A stretch of DNA of 13,613 bases, taken from positions 1 to 13,613 of the forward strand of contig JAFAGU010000150.1 of NCBI GenBank assembly GCA_019237595.1, written 5' to 3'. This DNA is from Betaproteobacteria bacterium. Its GTDB lineage: Bacteria > Pseudomonadota > Gammaproteobacteria > Burkholderiales > SG8-39. The position numbers and the translations under genes are program-made. Each line of letters opens with the position of its first letter. Positions within the stretch are counted from its first letter, which is position 1. Below are positions 1-7,287 of this stretch, piece after piece. The notes beneath the pieces were generated by a model. It saw nothing but the letters and a program-made list of their open reading frames with translations. It did not search any database and was not told where the DNA came from.

Positions 1-1575
1 GCCATCGAGCGACTTTTTGAGGGTGTTCACCGTCGCGCCGGCGCCCGAGACATCCAGGGAGACGTTGCCCTTGCCCTCGAGCCGGTCCTGGTGCGCGGCG
101 TCGCGCAGCAGCGGCCCGATCGATACGCCGGTCATCGCCTCCTTGAGCGATACATGGTTGCCGCTCGCCTGGAGGCCGAGCACGCCGTTGAGCGAGCCAT
201 CGTAGAGGTTCGCCGAGTGCGGGGCCACGTCGAGCCGCCCGTTCGCCGCCTTGATCTCCGCCTTCAGGTTCGCGAGCTTCACGCCCTTCGCCTGCAGCGC
301 GCCGATCGCGATCCGCCCGCTCGCGTTGAGGTCCTTGATCGGCGAGAGGTCGATGGGCGAATCCTCTTCCTGCTTCTTCTCTTCGCCCTTCGCCTCCTTT
401 CCGGAGGGCGCGGGCGCCGGGGAGGACTTGCCCTTATCGGGGAAATACTGGTCGAGGTTCAGCTTGTCGACGCTCACGTCGAATTGGTAAGACGGCGGCG
501 AGAACTTGGCGAGCCCGAGCTTCGCCTGAATGCTCGACTCGTCGAATTTCGAGCTGAGGTCTGCGCTCGCGGTTTGCTTTTCCAGGTCGGCCTTCACGCT
601 CCCGCTCAAGGGCACCTTGAATGCGCGCGGCATGTCGGCGCCGCTCACCGAGAGCTCGGCGTTCAGCGACGGAATCGTCAGCGCCTTCGCCGAGCCCTCG
701 ACGCCGGCAATCTTGAGGCTCGCCTGGATGCTGCGCGGGCCCTTCAGCGACACTTCCGCGCTCACCGCCTCTCCCGAGGCCTTGTCGGGCGTGATGTCCA
801 CCCTCGGCGCCGAGAGCTTGGCTTCCAGCGCATTCTTGTCGACCGTCCCCTGCGCCGAGCCGGCGAGCCGCGCGAGCTTGTAGACCTTGCCCGGCAGATC
901 GACGTCGTAGTCCCCGCCGAGCGCGATCTTCAGGTCCAGCGCGGGATTCTTGCCGAGGACGGCAGCGGAGAGCTCGAGCTTTCCGCTCGCCTTTTCCGCC
1001 ACCCTTCCCGTCGAGAGCTTGAGGTCGTCGACTTCGAGCTCCTTTCCCGTCGAGAGGTCCGTGTAGGACAAGGAAGAGCGGTCGATCGCTACGCCGGCGA
1101 GGTCGAAATCGACCTTCCCTTTTCCTTCGCCCGGCGAGGGCGACGGCGCCTTCTTGTCGGCAGGAGGCTTGCCCTCCTTGGCTTGCAGCAGGTCATCGAA
1201 GTTGAACTTGCCGTCCTTGCCCTTGACGACGCGCGCCTTCAGGCCCGAGACCCGCACCTTGTCGACGATGACCTGGCCATGCAGGAGCGGCATGACCGCC
1301 ACGGAGGCGTGGGCGGATTCGAGCGCGACGAACGCCTGGTCGGATTTCGCCTCCGAGAGCGACACCTTGCCAATGTCGGCGCCGAGGCTGGGAAAGAAGG
1401 CGACCTTCAGGTCGCCCTCCAGCCTGAGCGCCCGGCCGGTCTTCTCCTTCACCGCCGCCTCGATCTGCGGCTTGTACTTGTTGGGATCGAAGCTCATTGC
1501 GAATACCACGGCGCCCACGACGGCGAGCAGGACGACGAGCCCTACGGCAAAGGCGGCAACCTTGAGGATTTTCAT
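1..1575 (-). CDS. AsmA family protein (3' end cut off by window edge)
   Basis: This reading frame is open from an ATG at 1575 to the left edge, giving 525 residues with no stop, so the C-terminus lies outside the window. Residues about 4-27 form one hydrophobic N-terminal membrane anchor (MKILKVAAFAVGLVVLLAVV). It is followed by the typical AsmA start, FDPNKYKPQIEAAVKEKTGR, and then LEGDLKVAFFPSLGADIGKV. The rest is long repetitive beta-rich sequence with patterns such as 'V.DKVRVSGLKARVVKGKDGKFNFDDL', plus Lys/Glu/Pro-rich linkers near residues 133-150 and 385-410. AsmA-family proteins are inner-membrane-anchored periplasmic proteins of the bridge-like lipid-transfer type, linked to outer-membrane assembly and phospholipid traffic. 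The exact role here is not known. No clear Shine-Dalgarno precedes the ATG. The gene diverges from grpE across a gap of under 100 bases. The family call is firm; the specific member (AsmA, YhjG, TamB-like) is not decided. Confidence 0.88.
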   Translation of the reverse strand, partial: MKILKVAAFAVGLVVLLAVVGAVVFAMSFDPNKYKPQIEAAVKEKTGRALRLEGDLKVAFFPSLGADIGKVSLSEAKSDQAFVALESAHASVAVMPLLHGQVIVDKVRVSGLKARVVKGKDGKFNFDDLLQAKEGKPPADKKAPSPSPGEGKGKVDFDLAGVAIDRSSLSYTDLSTGKELEVDDLKLSTGRVAEKASGKLELSAAVLGKNPALDLKIALGGDYDVDLPGKVYKLARLAGSAQGTVDKNALEAKLSAPRVDITPDKASGEAVSAEVSLKGPRSIQASLKIAGVEGSAKALTIPSLNAELSVSGADMPRAFKVPLSGSVKADLEKQTASADLSSKFDESSIQAKLGLAKFSPPSYQFDVSVDKLNLDQYFPDKGKSSPAPAPSGKEAKGEEKKQEEDSPIDLSPIKDLNASGRIAIGALQAKGVKLANLKAEIKAANGRLDVAPHSANLYDGSLNGVLGLQASGNHVSLKEAMTGVSIGPLLRDAAHQDRLEGKGNVSLDVSGAGATVNTLKKSLDG

Positions 1576-1587
1576 AGGCGCGTCAGC

Positions 1588-1661
1588 GACTTGGGGAGAG
1601 AAGAATGTTTCGCATCCCCCGCTTTTTACGCCTTGAAAGCCGCGCTGGCCACCCCCAAGTC
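1588..1661. repeat. Perfect 9-bp inverted repeat flanking the asmA-grpE divergent region
   Basis: GACTTGGGG at 1588-1596 is the exact reverse complement of CCCCAAGTC at 1653-1661, with 56 bases between. The left arm overlaps a Shine-Dalgarno-like GGGGAG (1593-1598) in front of an upstream ATG at 1605. The right arm contains the putative sigma-32 -10 element. The arms could be paired operator half-sites or could base-pair in a longer transcript. The match is seen directly; any function is inference. Confidence 0.45.
1632..1660 (+). promoter_or_regulatory. Sigma-32 (RpoH) heat-shock promoter for grpE-dnaK-dnaJ
   Basis: The -35 element CTTGAAA (1632-1638) is a perfect match to the sigma-32 consensus. 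After a 14-base spacer comes CCCCAAGT (1653-1660), which matches the -10 consensus CCCCATNT except for one base. Transcription would be expected to start about 6-8 bases downstream, near 1666-1668, practically at the grpE ATG (1668). The position directly in front of a heat-shock operon supports the call. Confidence 0.8.
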
Positions 1662-1667
1662 ATTGAG

Positions 1668-2237
1668 ATGCACGAGGAAAACCTGGAAGCCCCTGGCCAG
1701 CGGGGGGACGCGGCCAACCCGTCGGCCGGGGAGCGCTCCCTCGAGGAGCTCCTTTCCGAGGCGCAGGCCAAGATCGAGCAGCAGCGCGACGCGATGCTTC
1801 GCGCCGTTGCGGAGGCCGAGAACGCGCGAAAACGCATCCAGGCCGAGGCCGCCAGCAGCCAGAAATATGCGCTCGAGCGGTTCGCGCAGGCGCTGCTGCC
1901 CGTCGTAGACAGCCTCGAGGCGGCGCTTGCGGCCGCGGGCGATGCACCGGCAGCCACCCGCGACGGGATCGAGATCACCCTGCGGCAGATGCGGGCGGCG
2001 TTCGAGAAATTCCATCTTTCTGCGATCGCGCCGGCGGCAGGGCAGCGTTTCGATCCCCACCGGCACCAGGCGATGGCCACGGTTCCGTCGGATGGGGAGC
2101 CGAACCAGGTGGTCGCGACGCTGCAAAAAGGTTACGCGCTCCACGACCGCATCCTCCGTCCGGCCCTCGTTACGGTGACCGCCGCGGCAGTTGAAAAGCA
2201 GGCGCGAAACCCCATCTCTGACACAGACTTAGACTAG
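1668..2237 (+). CDS. grpE: GrpE, nucleotide exchange factor for DnaK
   Basis: GrpE is the cytoplasmic dimeric cochaperone that releases ADP from DnaK and also acts as a thermosensor. The 189-residue product has the usual acidic, variable N-terminus, a long coiled-coil helix (about residues 25-75, including AEAENARKRIQAEA), the helical segment ALLPVVDSLEAAL (75-87), and the C-terminal beta domain with the family signature FDPHRHQAM (128-136) followed by LQKGYALHDRILRPALVTV (152-170). It is the first gene of grpE-dnaK-dnaJ, with 17 bases to dnaK. The start is uncertain. The ATG at 1668 lies just after the sigma-32 promoter and gives a normal family N-terminus. An in-frame ATG at 1605 has a better Shine-Dalgarno (GGGGAG, 1593-1598) but adds 21 atypical residues and places the promoter inside the coding region. 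I chose 1668. Confidence 0.93.
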   Translation: MHEENLEAPGQRGDAANPSAGERSLEELLSEAQAKIEQQRDAMLRAVAEAENARKRIQAEAASSQKYALERFAQALLPVVDSLEAALAAAGDAPAATRDGIEITLRQMRAAFEKFHLSAIAPAAGQRFDPHRHQAMATVPSDGEPNQVVATLQKGYALHDRILRPALVTVTAAAVEKQARNPISDTDLD

Positions 2238-2254
2238 AAATCCGAGGCAATCAC

Positions 2255-4201
2255 ATGGCTAAGACCATCGGCATCGACCTGGGTACGACGAACTCCTGCG
2301 TGGCCATCATGGAGGGCGGCAAGGCCAAGGTCATCGAAAACTCCGAAGGCGCGCGCACCACGCCCTCGGTCGTCGCGTATACGGACGACGGGGAGATCCT
2401 GGTCGGCGCTCCGGCCAAGCGCCAGGCCGTCACCAACGCCAAGAACACCGTCTACGCGGTGAAGCGCCTTATCGGCCGGCGCTTCGAGGACGGCGAGGTG
2501 CAAAAGGCGCTCAAGCTCTCTCCCTTCAAGATCATTCGCGCCGATAACGGCGACGCCTGGGTCGAGGTGCGCGGCAAGAAGATCGCGCCCCAGCAGGTGT
2601 CGGCCGAAGTGCTGCGCAAGATGAAGAAGACCGCCGAGGACTACCTCGGCGAGACGGTCACCGAGGCGGTCATCACCGTCCCGGCCTACTTCAACGACTC
2701 GCAGCGCCAGGCCACGAAGGACGCCGGCCGCATTGCGGGCCTGGAGGTGAAGCGGATCATCAACGAGCCCACTGCTGCCGCGCTCGCCTTCGGGCTCGAC
2801 AAGGCGGCGAAGAAGGACTCGAAGATCGCGGTATACGACCTGGGCGGCGGCACCTTCGACATCTCCATCATCGAGATCGCCGACGTCGAGGGCGAGAAGC
2901 AGTTCGAGGTGCTCGCCACCAACGGCGATACGTTCCTCGGCGGCGAGGACTTCGACCAGCGCCTGATCGACTACGTCGTCACCGAGTTCAAGAAGGAACA
3001 GGGCGTGGACCTCTCGAAGGACGTGCTCGCGCTGCAGCGCCTCAAGGAGTCGGCGGAGAAGGCGAAGATCGAGCTCTCGTCCTCGCAGCAGACCGAGCTC
3101 AACCTGCCCTACATCACGGACGACCAGTCCGGGCCGAAGCACCTGACGATGAAGATTACCCGCGCCAAGTTCGAGTCGCTGGTGATGGACCTCATCGACA
3201 AGACCATCGAGCCCTGCCGCATCGCCATCAAGGACGCGGGCGTCAAGGTCTCCGAGATCGACGACGTGATCCTCGTCGGCGGCCAGACGCGCATGCCCAA
3301 GGTGGTCGAGAAAGTGCGTGAGTTCTTCGGCAAGGAGCCGAGGAAGGACGTCAACCCGGACGAGGCGGTGGCCATCGGCGCCGCGGTGCAGGCGGGCGTG
3401 CTCCAGGGCGACGTGAAGGACGTCCTGCTCCTCGACGTGACCCCGCTTTCGCTCGGCATCGAGACCCTCGGCGGCGTGATGACGAAGCTCATCAACAAGA
3501 ACACCACGATCCCGACCAAGGCGACGCAGGTGTTCTCGACCGCGGACGACAACCAGAGCGCGGTGACCATCCACGTGCTCCAGGGCGAGCGCGACATGGC
3601 GGCGGGCAACAAGTCGCTCGGCCAGTTCAACCTCACCGACATTCCGCCGGCGCCGCGAGGTATGCCGCAGATCGAGGTCACGTTCGACATCGACGCGAAC
3701 GGCATCCTCCACGTCACGGCCAAGGACAAGGCAACCGGCAAGGAGAACAAGATCAAGATCCAGGCGAGCTCGGGCCTGAACGAGGCCGAGATCCAGCGCA
3801 TGGTGAAGGACGCCGAAGCGCACGCCGAGGAGGACCGCAAGGCGCTCGAGCTCGTCAACGCGCGGAATGGCCTCGAGGCGCTGGTACACTCCATCCGCAA
3901 GTCGCTCGCCGACTACGCCGACAAGCTGGAAGCCGGCGAGAAGGAGCGGATCGAGACGGCCCTCAAGGACGCCGAGGGCGCCCTGAAGTCCGACGACAAG
4001 GCCGATATCGATGCGAAAGCGCAGGCGCTCTCGCAGGCGGCCCAGAAGCTCGGCGAGAGAATGTATGCCGATGCGCAGGCGAAGGCCGGCGCTGGCGCGC
4101 AGGCCGCAGGCGCCGCGCCTGCGGGCGAGCAGCCCAAGAAGGACGACGGCAACGTGGTGGACGCGGAGTTCACCGAGGTCAAGGACAAGAAGACGGGATG
4201 A
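2255..4201 (+). CDS. dnaK: DnaK (Hsp70) molecular chaperone
   Basis: DnaK is the ATP-dependent Hsp70 that binds exposed hydrophobic peptide segments, working with DnaJ and GrpE, and that in many proteobacteria also helps turn over sigma-32. The 648-residue length is standard. The N-terminal ATPase has all three Hsp70 signatures: IDLGTTNS (residues 7-14), the phosphate-binding DLGGGTFD (195-202) and VGGQTRMPKV (341-350). The interdomain linker DVLLLDVTPLSLGIET is at 389-404. The substrate-binding domain and helical lid follow, and the tail is Ala/Gly-rich, ending in DAEFTEVKDKK, the usual bacterial C-terminal motif. The start is supported by a CGAGG Shine-Dalgarno at 2243-2247, 7 bases before the ATG. 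It is cotranscribed with grpE and dnaJ. No key residue is missing. Confidence 0.99.
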   Translation: MAKTIGIDLGTTNSCVAIMEGGKAKVIENSEGARTTPSVVAYTDDGEILVGAPAKRQAVTNAKNTVYAVKRLIGRRFEDGEVQKALKLSPFKIIRADNGDAWVEVRGKKIAPQQVSAEVLRKMKKTAEDYLGETVTEAVITVPAYFNDSQRQATKDAGRIAGLEVKRIINEPTAAALAFGLDKAAKKDSKIAVYDLGGGTFDISIIEIADVEGEKQFEVLATNGDTFLGGEDFDQRLIDYVVTEFKKEQGVDLSKDVLALQRLKESAEKAKIELSSSQQTELNLPYITDDQSGPKHLTMKITRAKFESLVMDLIDKTIEPCRIAIKDAGVKVSEIDDVILVGGQTRMPKVVEKVREFFGKEPRKDVNPDEAVAIGAAVQAGVLQGDVKDVLLLDVTPLSLGIETLGGVMTKLINKNTTIPTKATQVFSTADDNQSAVTIHVLQGERDMAAGNKSLGQFNLTDIPPAPRGMPQIEVTFDIDANGILHVTAKDKATGKENKIKIQASSGLNEAEIQRMVKDAEAHAEEDRKALELVNARNGLEALVHSIRKSLADYADKLEAGEKERIETALKDAEGALKSDDKADIDAKAQALSQAAQKLGERMYADAQAKAGAGAQAAGAAPAGEQPKKDDGNVVDAEFTEVKDKKTG

Positions 4202-4205
4202 ATAA

Positions 4206-5327
4206 TTGGCAAAGCGCGACTACTACGAGGTCCTCGGCGTAAACCGCGACGCGTCGGAGGAGGACCTCAAGAAGGCCTACCGGCGCCTTGCCATGAAGTG
4301 GCACCCGGACCGCAATCCGGACAACCCGAAGGCGGAGGAGCACTTCAAGGAGGCCAAGGAGGCCTACGAGGTGCTCTCCGATGCCGCCAAGCGTTCCGCG
4401 TACGACCAGTTCGGCCATGCCGGCGTGGACCCGCACGCAGGCGCGGCGGCGGGCGCGGGCATGGGCGGCTTCGGCGACATCTTTAGCGACATCTTCGGGG
4501 AGATCTTCGGCGGCGGCGCGCGCGGCGCCCGCTCGACTGTCTTCCGCGGCGCCGACCTTCGCTACAACCTGGAAATCACCCTCGAGCAGGCGGCCCACGG
4601 CTTCGAGACCAAGATCCGCATTCCCGGCGTCTCGGCCTGCGAGACCTGCAAGGGTACGGGCGCGAAGCCCGGTAGCCAGCCCCAGACCTGCCCATCGTGC
4701 CGCGGCGCGGGCCAGATCCGCGTCTCCCAAGGGCCCTTCTCCATCGCCCAGACGTGCCCGCGCTGCCACGGCAGCGGGAGCGTCATTCCCAATCCTTGCG
4801 GGACGTGCAACGGCACCGGGCGCGTGAAGCTCCACAAGACGCTCGCCGTGCGCATCCCCGCGGGCGTCGACGAGGGCGACCGCGTGCGGCTCTCCGGCGA
4901 AGGCGAGCCCGGCGTGAACGGCGGCCCGCCGGGAGACCTCTACGTCCAGGTCCACATCAAGCCGCACACCGTCTTCCAGCGTGACCACGACGACCTGCAT
5001 TGCGAGATGCCGATCTCCTTCACCACGGCGGCGCTCGGCGGCGAGATCGAAATCCCCACGCTAGACGGCTCGGCGCGCATCCGCGTGCCCGCCGAGACGC
5101 AGAGCGGCAAGACCTTCCGCCTGAAGGCGAAGGGCATCAAGGGCGTGCGAAGCCAGCTCCCGGGCGACCTCTTCTGCCACGTGGTGGTGGAGACGCCGGT
5201 GCAGCTCACCCAGCGCCAGCGCGAGCTCCTGCGGGAATTCGAGGCGATCAGCAACGAGGACAGCGCGCGGCACAACCCGCGCGCCAAGTCCTGGCTCGAC
5301 AAGGTGAAGGAGTTCTTCGAGGGCTAG
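4206..5327 (+). CDS. dnaJ: DnaJ (Hsp40) cochaperone, TTG start
   Basis: DnaJ delivers substrates to DnaK and stimulates its ATPase. The 373-residue product has the complete class I layout: a J domain (1-70) with the catalytic HPD at 33-35; a Gly/Phe-rich linker (about 71-110); a zinc-binding domain with four CxxCxGxG motifs (Cys 145/148, 162/165, 184/187, 198/201); and the C-terminal peptide-binding domains ending in a dimerisation segment. The family N-terminus MAKRDYYEVLGV begins at a TTG codon, only 4 bases after the dnaK stop. No in-frame ATG gives a sensible alternative. GGGA at 4195-4198 is a weak Shine-Dalgarno. An out-of-frame ATG at 4198 overlaps the dnaK stop. Expression is expected to be coupled to dnaK. 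The gene converges with the LapD-type gene. Confidence 0.98.
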   Translation: MAKRDYYEVLGVNRDASEEDLKKAYRRLAMKWHPDRNPDNPKAEEHFKEAKEAYEVLSDAAKRSAYDQFGHAGVDPHAGAAAGAGMGGFGDIFSDIFGEIFGGGARGARSTVFRGADLRYNLEITLEQAAHGFETKIRIPGVSACETCKGTGAKPGSQPQTCPSCRGAGQIRVSQGPFSIAQTCPRCHGSGSVIPNPCGTCNGTGRVKLHKTLAVRIPAGVDEGDRVRLSGEGEPGVNGGPPGDLYVQVHIKPHTVFQRDHDDLHCEMPISFTTAALGGEIEIPTLDGSARIRVPAETQSGKTFRLKAKGIKGVRSQLPGDLFCHVVVETPVQLTQRQRELLREFEAISNEDSARHNPRAKSWLDKVKEFFEG

Positions 5328-5339
5328 CGGTCAGCCGCT
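5326..5339. other. Small hairpin spanning the convergent stop codons of dnaJ and the lapD-like gene
   Basis: AGCGG (5326-5330), loop TCAG, CCGCT (5335-5339) forms a 5-bp stem with a 4-base loop, exactly over the two stop codons. No T-run follows on either strand, so this is not a convincing intrinsic terminator. No better candidate is visible, since the genes are 3 bases apart. Function is inference. Confidence 0.25.
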
Positions 5340-7274
5340 CTTGCGCGGCCAGGGAGCGGGGCGGCCGATCAGGTTGCCCTGGTAGCCGGCGAAGCCGAGG
5401 GCGCCGAGCGACTGGAAGGTCTCGTCGTCTTCCACCATCTGCGCGATGACGGGAATGTCGAGCTGCCTTGCCGCGCGGATGAGTGATTCGGCGAAGAAGC
5501 GGGCGCCGGGGTCGCTCACGATGCGCGGCGTGTGGGCGCCTGCGAGCTTGATGTAGACCGGCTTCAGGCGCGGCACCAGCGCCAGGCTGTCGCGGTGCAC
5601 GCCAAAGTTGTCCATCGCGAATCCGGCGCCCGCGCGGGTGACCGCAGCGGCGAACGCCGCGGCCGCAGCCTCGTTCTTGACCACGCCGTGCTCCGCGATC
5701 TCGAAGACCAGGCGCGAGGCGAGCTCGCGCTCCGGCCGCAGCAGTCCGACGAGCCAGTCCAGGAACCCCGGTTGCTCGGCGGAGTACATCGAGACGTTGA
5801 TGCTGAGGTTGTCCTCGCGTCCCCTCGCCTGCTCGAGGACGCGCTCGATGACCCCTCGATCGAGCTCCTGGACGAGGCCGTGCGCCGCGACGATCGGCAT
5901 GAACTCGCCCGCGGCCATCTCCCGGCCGGCGGCATCGCGGAGCCGCGCCATGATTTCCGTGTGCAGCGCACGATGATCGCTCATGCGGTAGGCCATTTGC
6001 CCGGCGAGCAGAAGCCGCCGCGCGGCGAGCGCCTCGCGCACGGTGGTCACGGGGTCCGCCTGCCCGCTCGCCTCGGCCGCCGCCTTGGCGAGCAGTACGC
6101 CGTCCGGCGCCTCGCGCGCCTGGACAAGTGTTTCCTCCGCCGCGCGCACAAGCGAGCGCAGGGTCGACGCAGTGCCGCGCGCCTCCACGGCACCGCAATA
6201 GATGCGGTCGGCGCGGTCCACGCCGTACTCCTTGATCGTCACGCCCGCCTGCCGGCGCATGGCCGCGAGCTTCTCGAGCGCCGCCTCGCCGCGCATCTGC
6301 GGCAGCGCGACGATCGTCAGCGAGCCCGTCCATCGGCCCGTGAACCCTCCAGCCTGCCGGGCGAGGTCCTCGATGCGCCGATAGACGATCCGCAGCAGCT
6401 CGTCGCAGCGCTCGGCTCCCAGCTGCTTGTTGAGCGGCCCGAGGTCGGCGAACTCGATGAGGACGAGCACGCCGCTGAACGCCTGGTTCTCGCCTTCGTA
6501 GGCGCTCTCGAAGCGCGCGGCGAACCCTCGCCCGTTCAGCATTCCGGTCATCGGGTCCTGGTAGGCCGCCGCCTGCAGCGACTCGGCGCGGCGGGTCTCC
6601 GCCTCGATCACCTCGTTCACCTTGCGCGAGAGCTGGTTCATCGCCTCGACGACCCGGGCAAGCTCGCGGGTGCGCGGGCGAATCGCGAGGGTGACGAAGC
6701 TTCGCGCGGAGATCGCCTGGGCGGCCGATTCCACCGCGGCGAGCGGGCGAAGGACGCTGCGCAGGAAGAAATGCAGCGCGACCATCGCGCCGGCATAGAT
6801 GAGCACCATATAAAGGACGGTGTCGCGCGCCGTCGCCCAGAGCTGCTCGTAGGCAAACCGGGGGTGCACGGTGACCCGCACTTTCCCGAGCTGCCGCCAG
6901 CCCGAGGTGACGAGCGATTCGGCCGTGGGCGCGCTGAGGGGCAGCACTCGCACGAACCAGGAGGGATAGTTGCCTTCCTCCGCCCCGAGCCTCTTGTCGA
7001 CCAACGGCTCGCCGTTCGGCGAGACATACTCGATGTGCTCGTAGTGCCCGCGATCGAACGCCGGATTGATGACCGTCTCCGCCATCGCGGCGTCCGCGGT
7101 TTCGAGCAGCGTGCCGAGGGAGAGGCCGAGCGAGGTTGCCGCATCCTGCGCGAGCGAGTCGAGCTGCTGCTGCAGGTGCGCCTGCGCGTTGCGCAGGTGG
7201 ATCGCCTGCACGCCGACCAGCGCGGCCAGGAACACGATCGAGACGGCGATGGCGAGCTGCCGGCGGAGCGTCAT
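5331..7274 (-). CDS. lapD: LapD-type inner-membrane c-di-GMP receptor (degenerate GGDEF-EAL)
   Basis: LapD proteins bind c-di-GMP in the cytoplasm and, in that state, capture the LapG protease in the periplasm, so the surface adhesin is kept. The 647-residue product, close to the 648 of Pseudomonas LapD, has TM1 (about 6-24), a periplasmic LapD/MoxY-type domain (25-150) with the GWRQLGKVRVTVHP stretch, and Trp126 at the position equivalent to the LapG-binding Trp125. TM2 (about 152-171), a HAMP-like segment (172-225), GGDEF-like (235-395) and EAL-like (410-640) domains follow. Both enzyme sites are degenerate: GGDEF reads about TGSLT (316-320), EAL reads EIM (440-442), and the usual AEGVE reads AQMVE (611-615). 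NVS (493), FEIAE (524-528), YIKLAG (574-579) and QGNLIGRP (632-639) remain, which fits binding without catalysis. The ATG at 7274 is chosen because it starts the membrane segment. It lies 13 bases after lapG. Confidence 0.9.
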   Translation of the reverse strand: MTLRRQLAIAVSIVFLAALVGVQAIHLRNAQAHLQQQLDSLAQDAATSLGLSLGTLLETADAAMAETVINPAFDRGHYEHIEYVSPNGEPLVDKRLGAEEGNYPSWFVRVLPLSAPTAESLVTSGWRQLGKVRVTVHPRFAYEQLWATARDTVLYMVLIYAGAMVALHFFLRSVLRPLAAVESAAQAISARSFVTLAIRPRTRELARVVEAMNQLSRKVNEVIEAETRRAESLQAAAYQDPMTGMLNGRGFAARFESAYEGENQAFSGVLVLIEFADLGPLNKQLGAERCDELLRIVYRRIEDLARQAGGFTGRWTGSLTIVALPQMRGEAALEKLAAMRRQAGVTIKEYGVDRADRIYCGAVEARGTASTLRSLVRAAEETLVQAREAPDGVLLAKAAAEASGQADPVTTVREALAARRLLLAGQMAYRMSDHRALHTEIMARLRDAAGREMAAGEFMPIVAAHGLVQELDRGVIERVLEQARGREDNLSINVSMYSAEQPGFLDWLVGLLRPERELASRLVFEIAEHGVVKNEAAAAAFAAAVTRAGAGFAMDNFGVHRDSLALVPRLKPVYIKLAGAHTPRIVSDPGARFFAESLIRAARQLDIPVIAQMVEDDETFQSLGALGFAGYQGNLIGRPAPWPRKSG

Positions 7275-7287
7275 GGCGCCCGTCCGC

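Noticed and set aside
91..1908. Long plus-strand open frame (605 codons) across the left edge
   Set aside because: It lies opposite the AsmA-family gene and its product is Arg/Leu/Val-rich without recognisable domains, the typical antisense shadow of a high-GC gene. The minus strand gives a clear AsmA protein.
2234..3889. Long minus-strand frame opposite dnaK
   Set aside because: It is the antisense shadow of dnaK. The Leu/Val/Arg/His-rich product has no domain, and dnaK is unambiguous.
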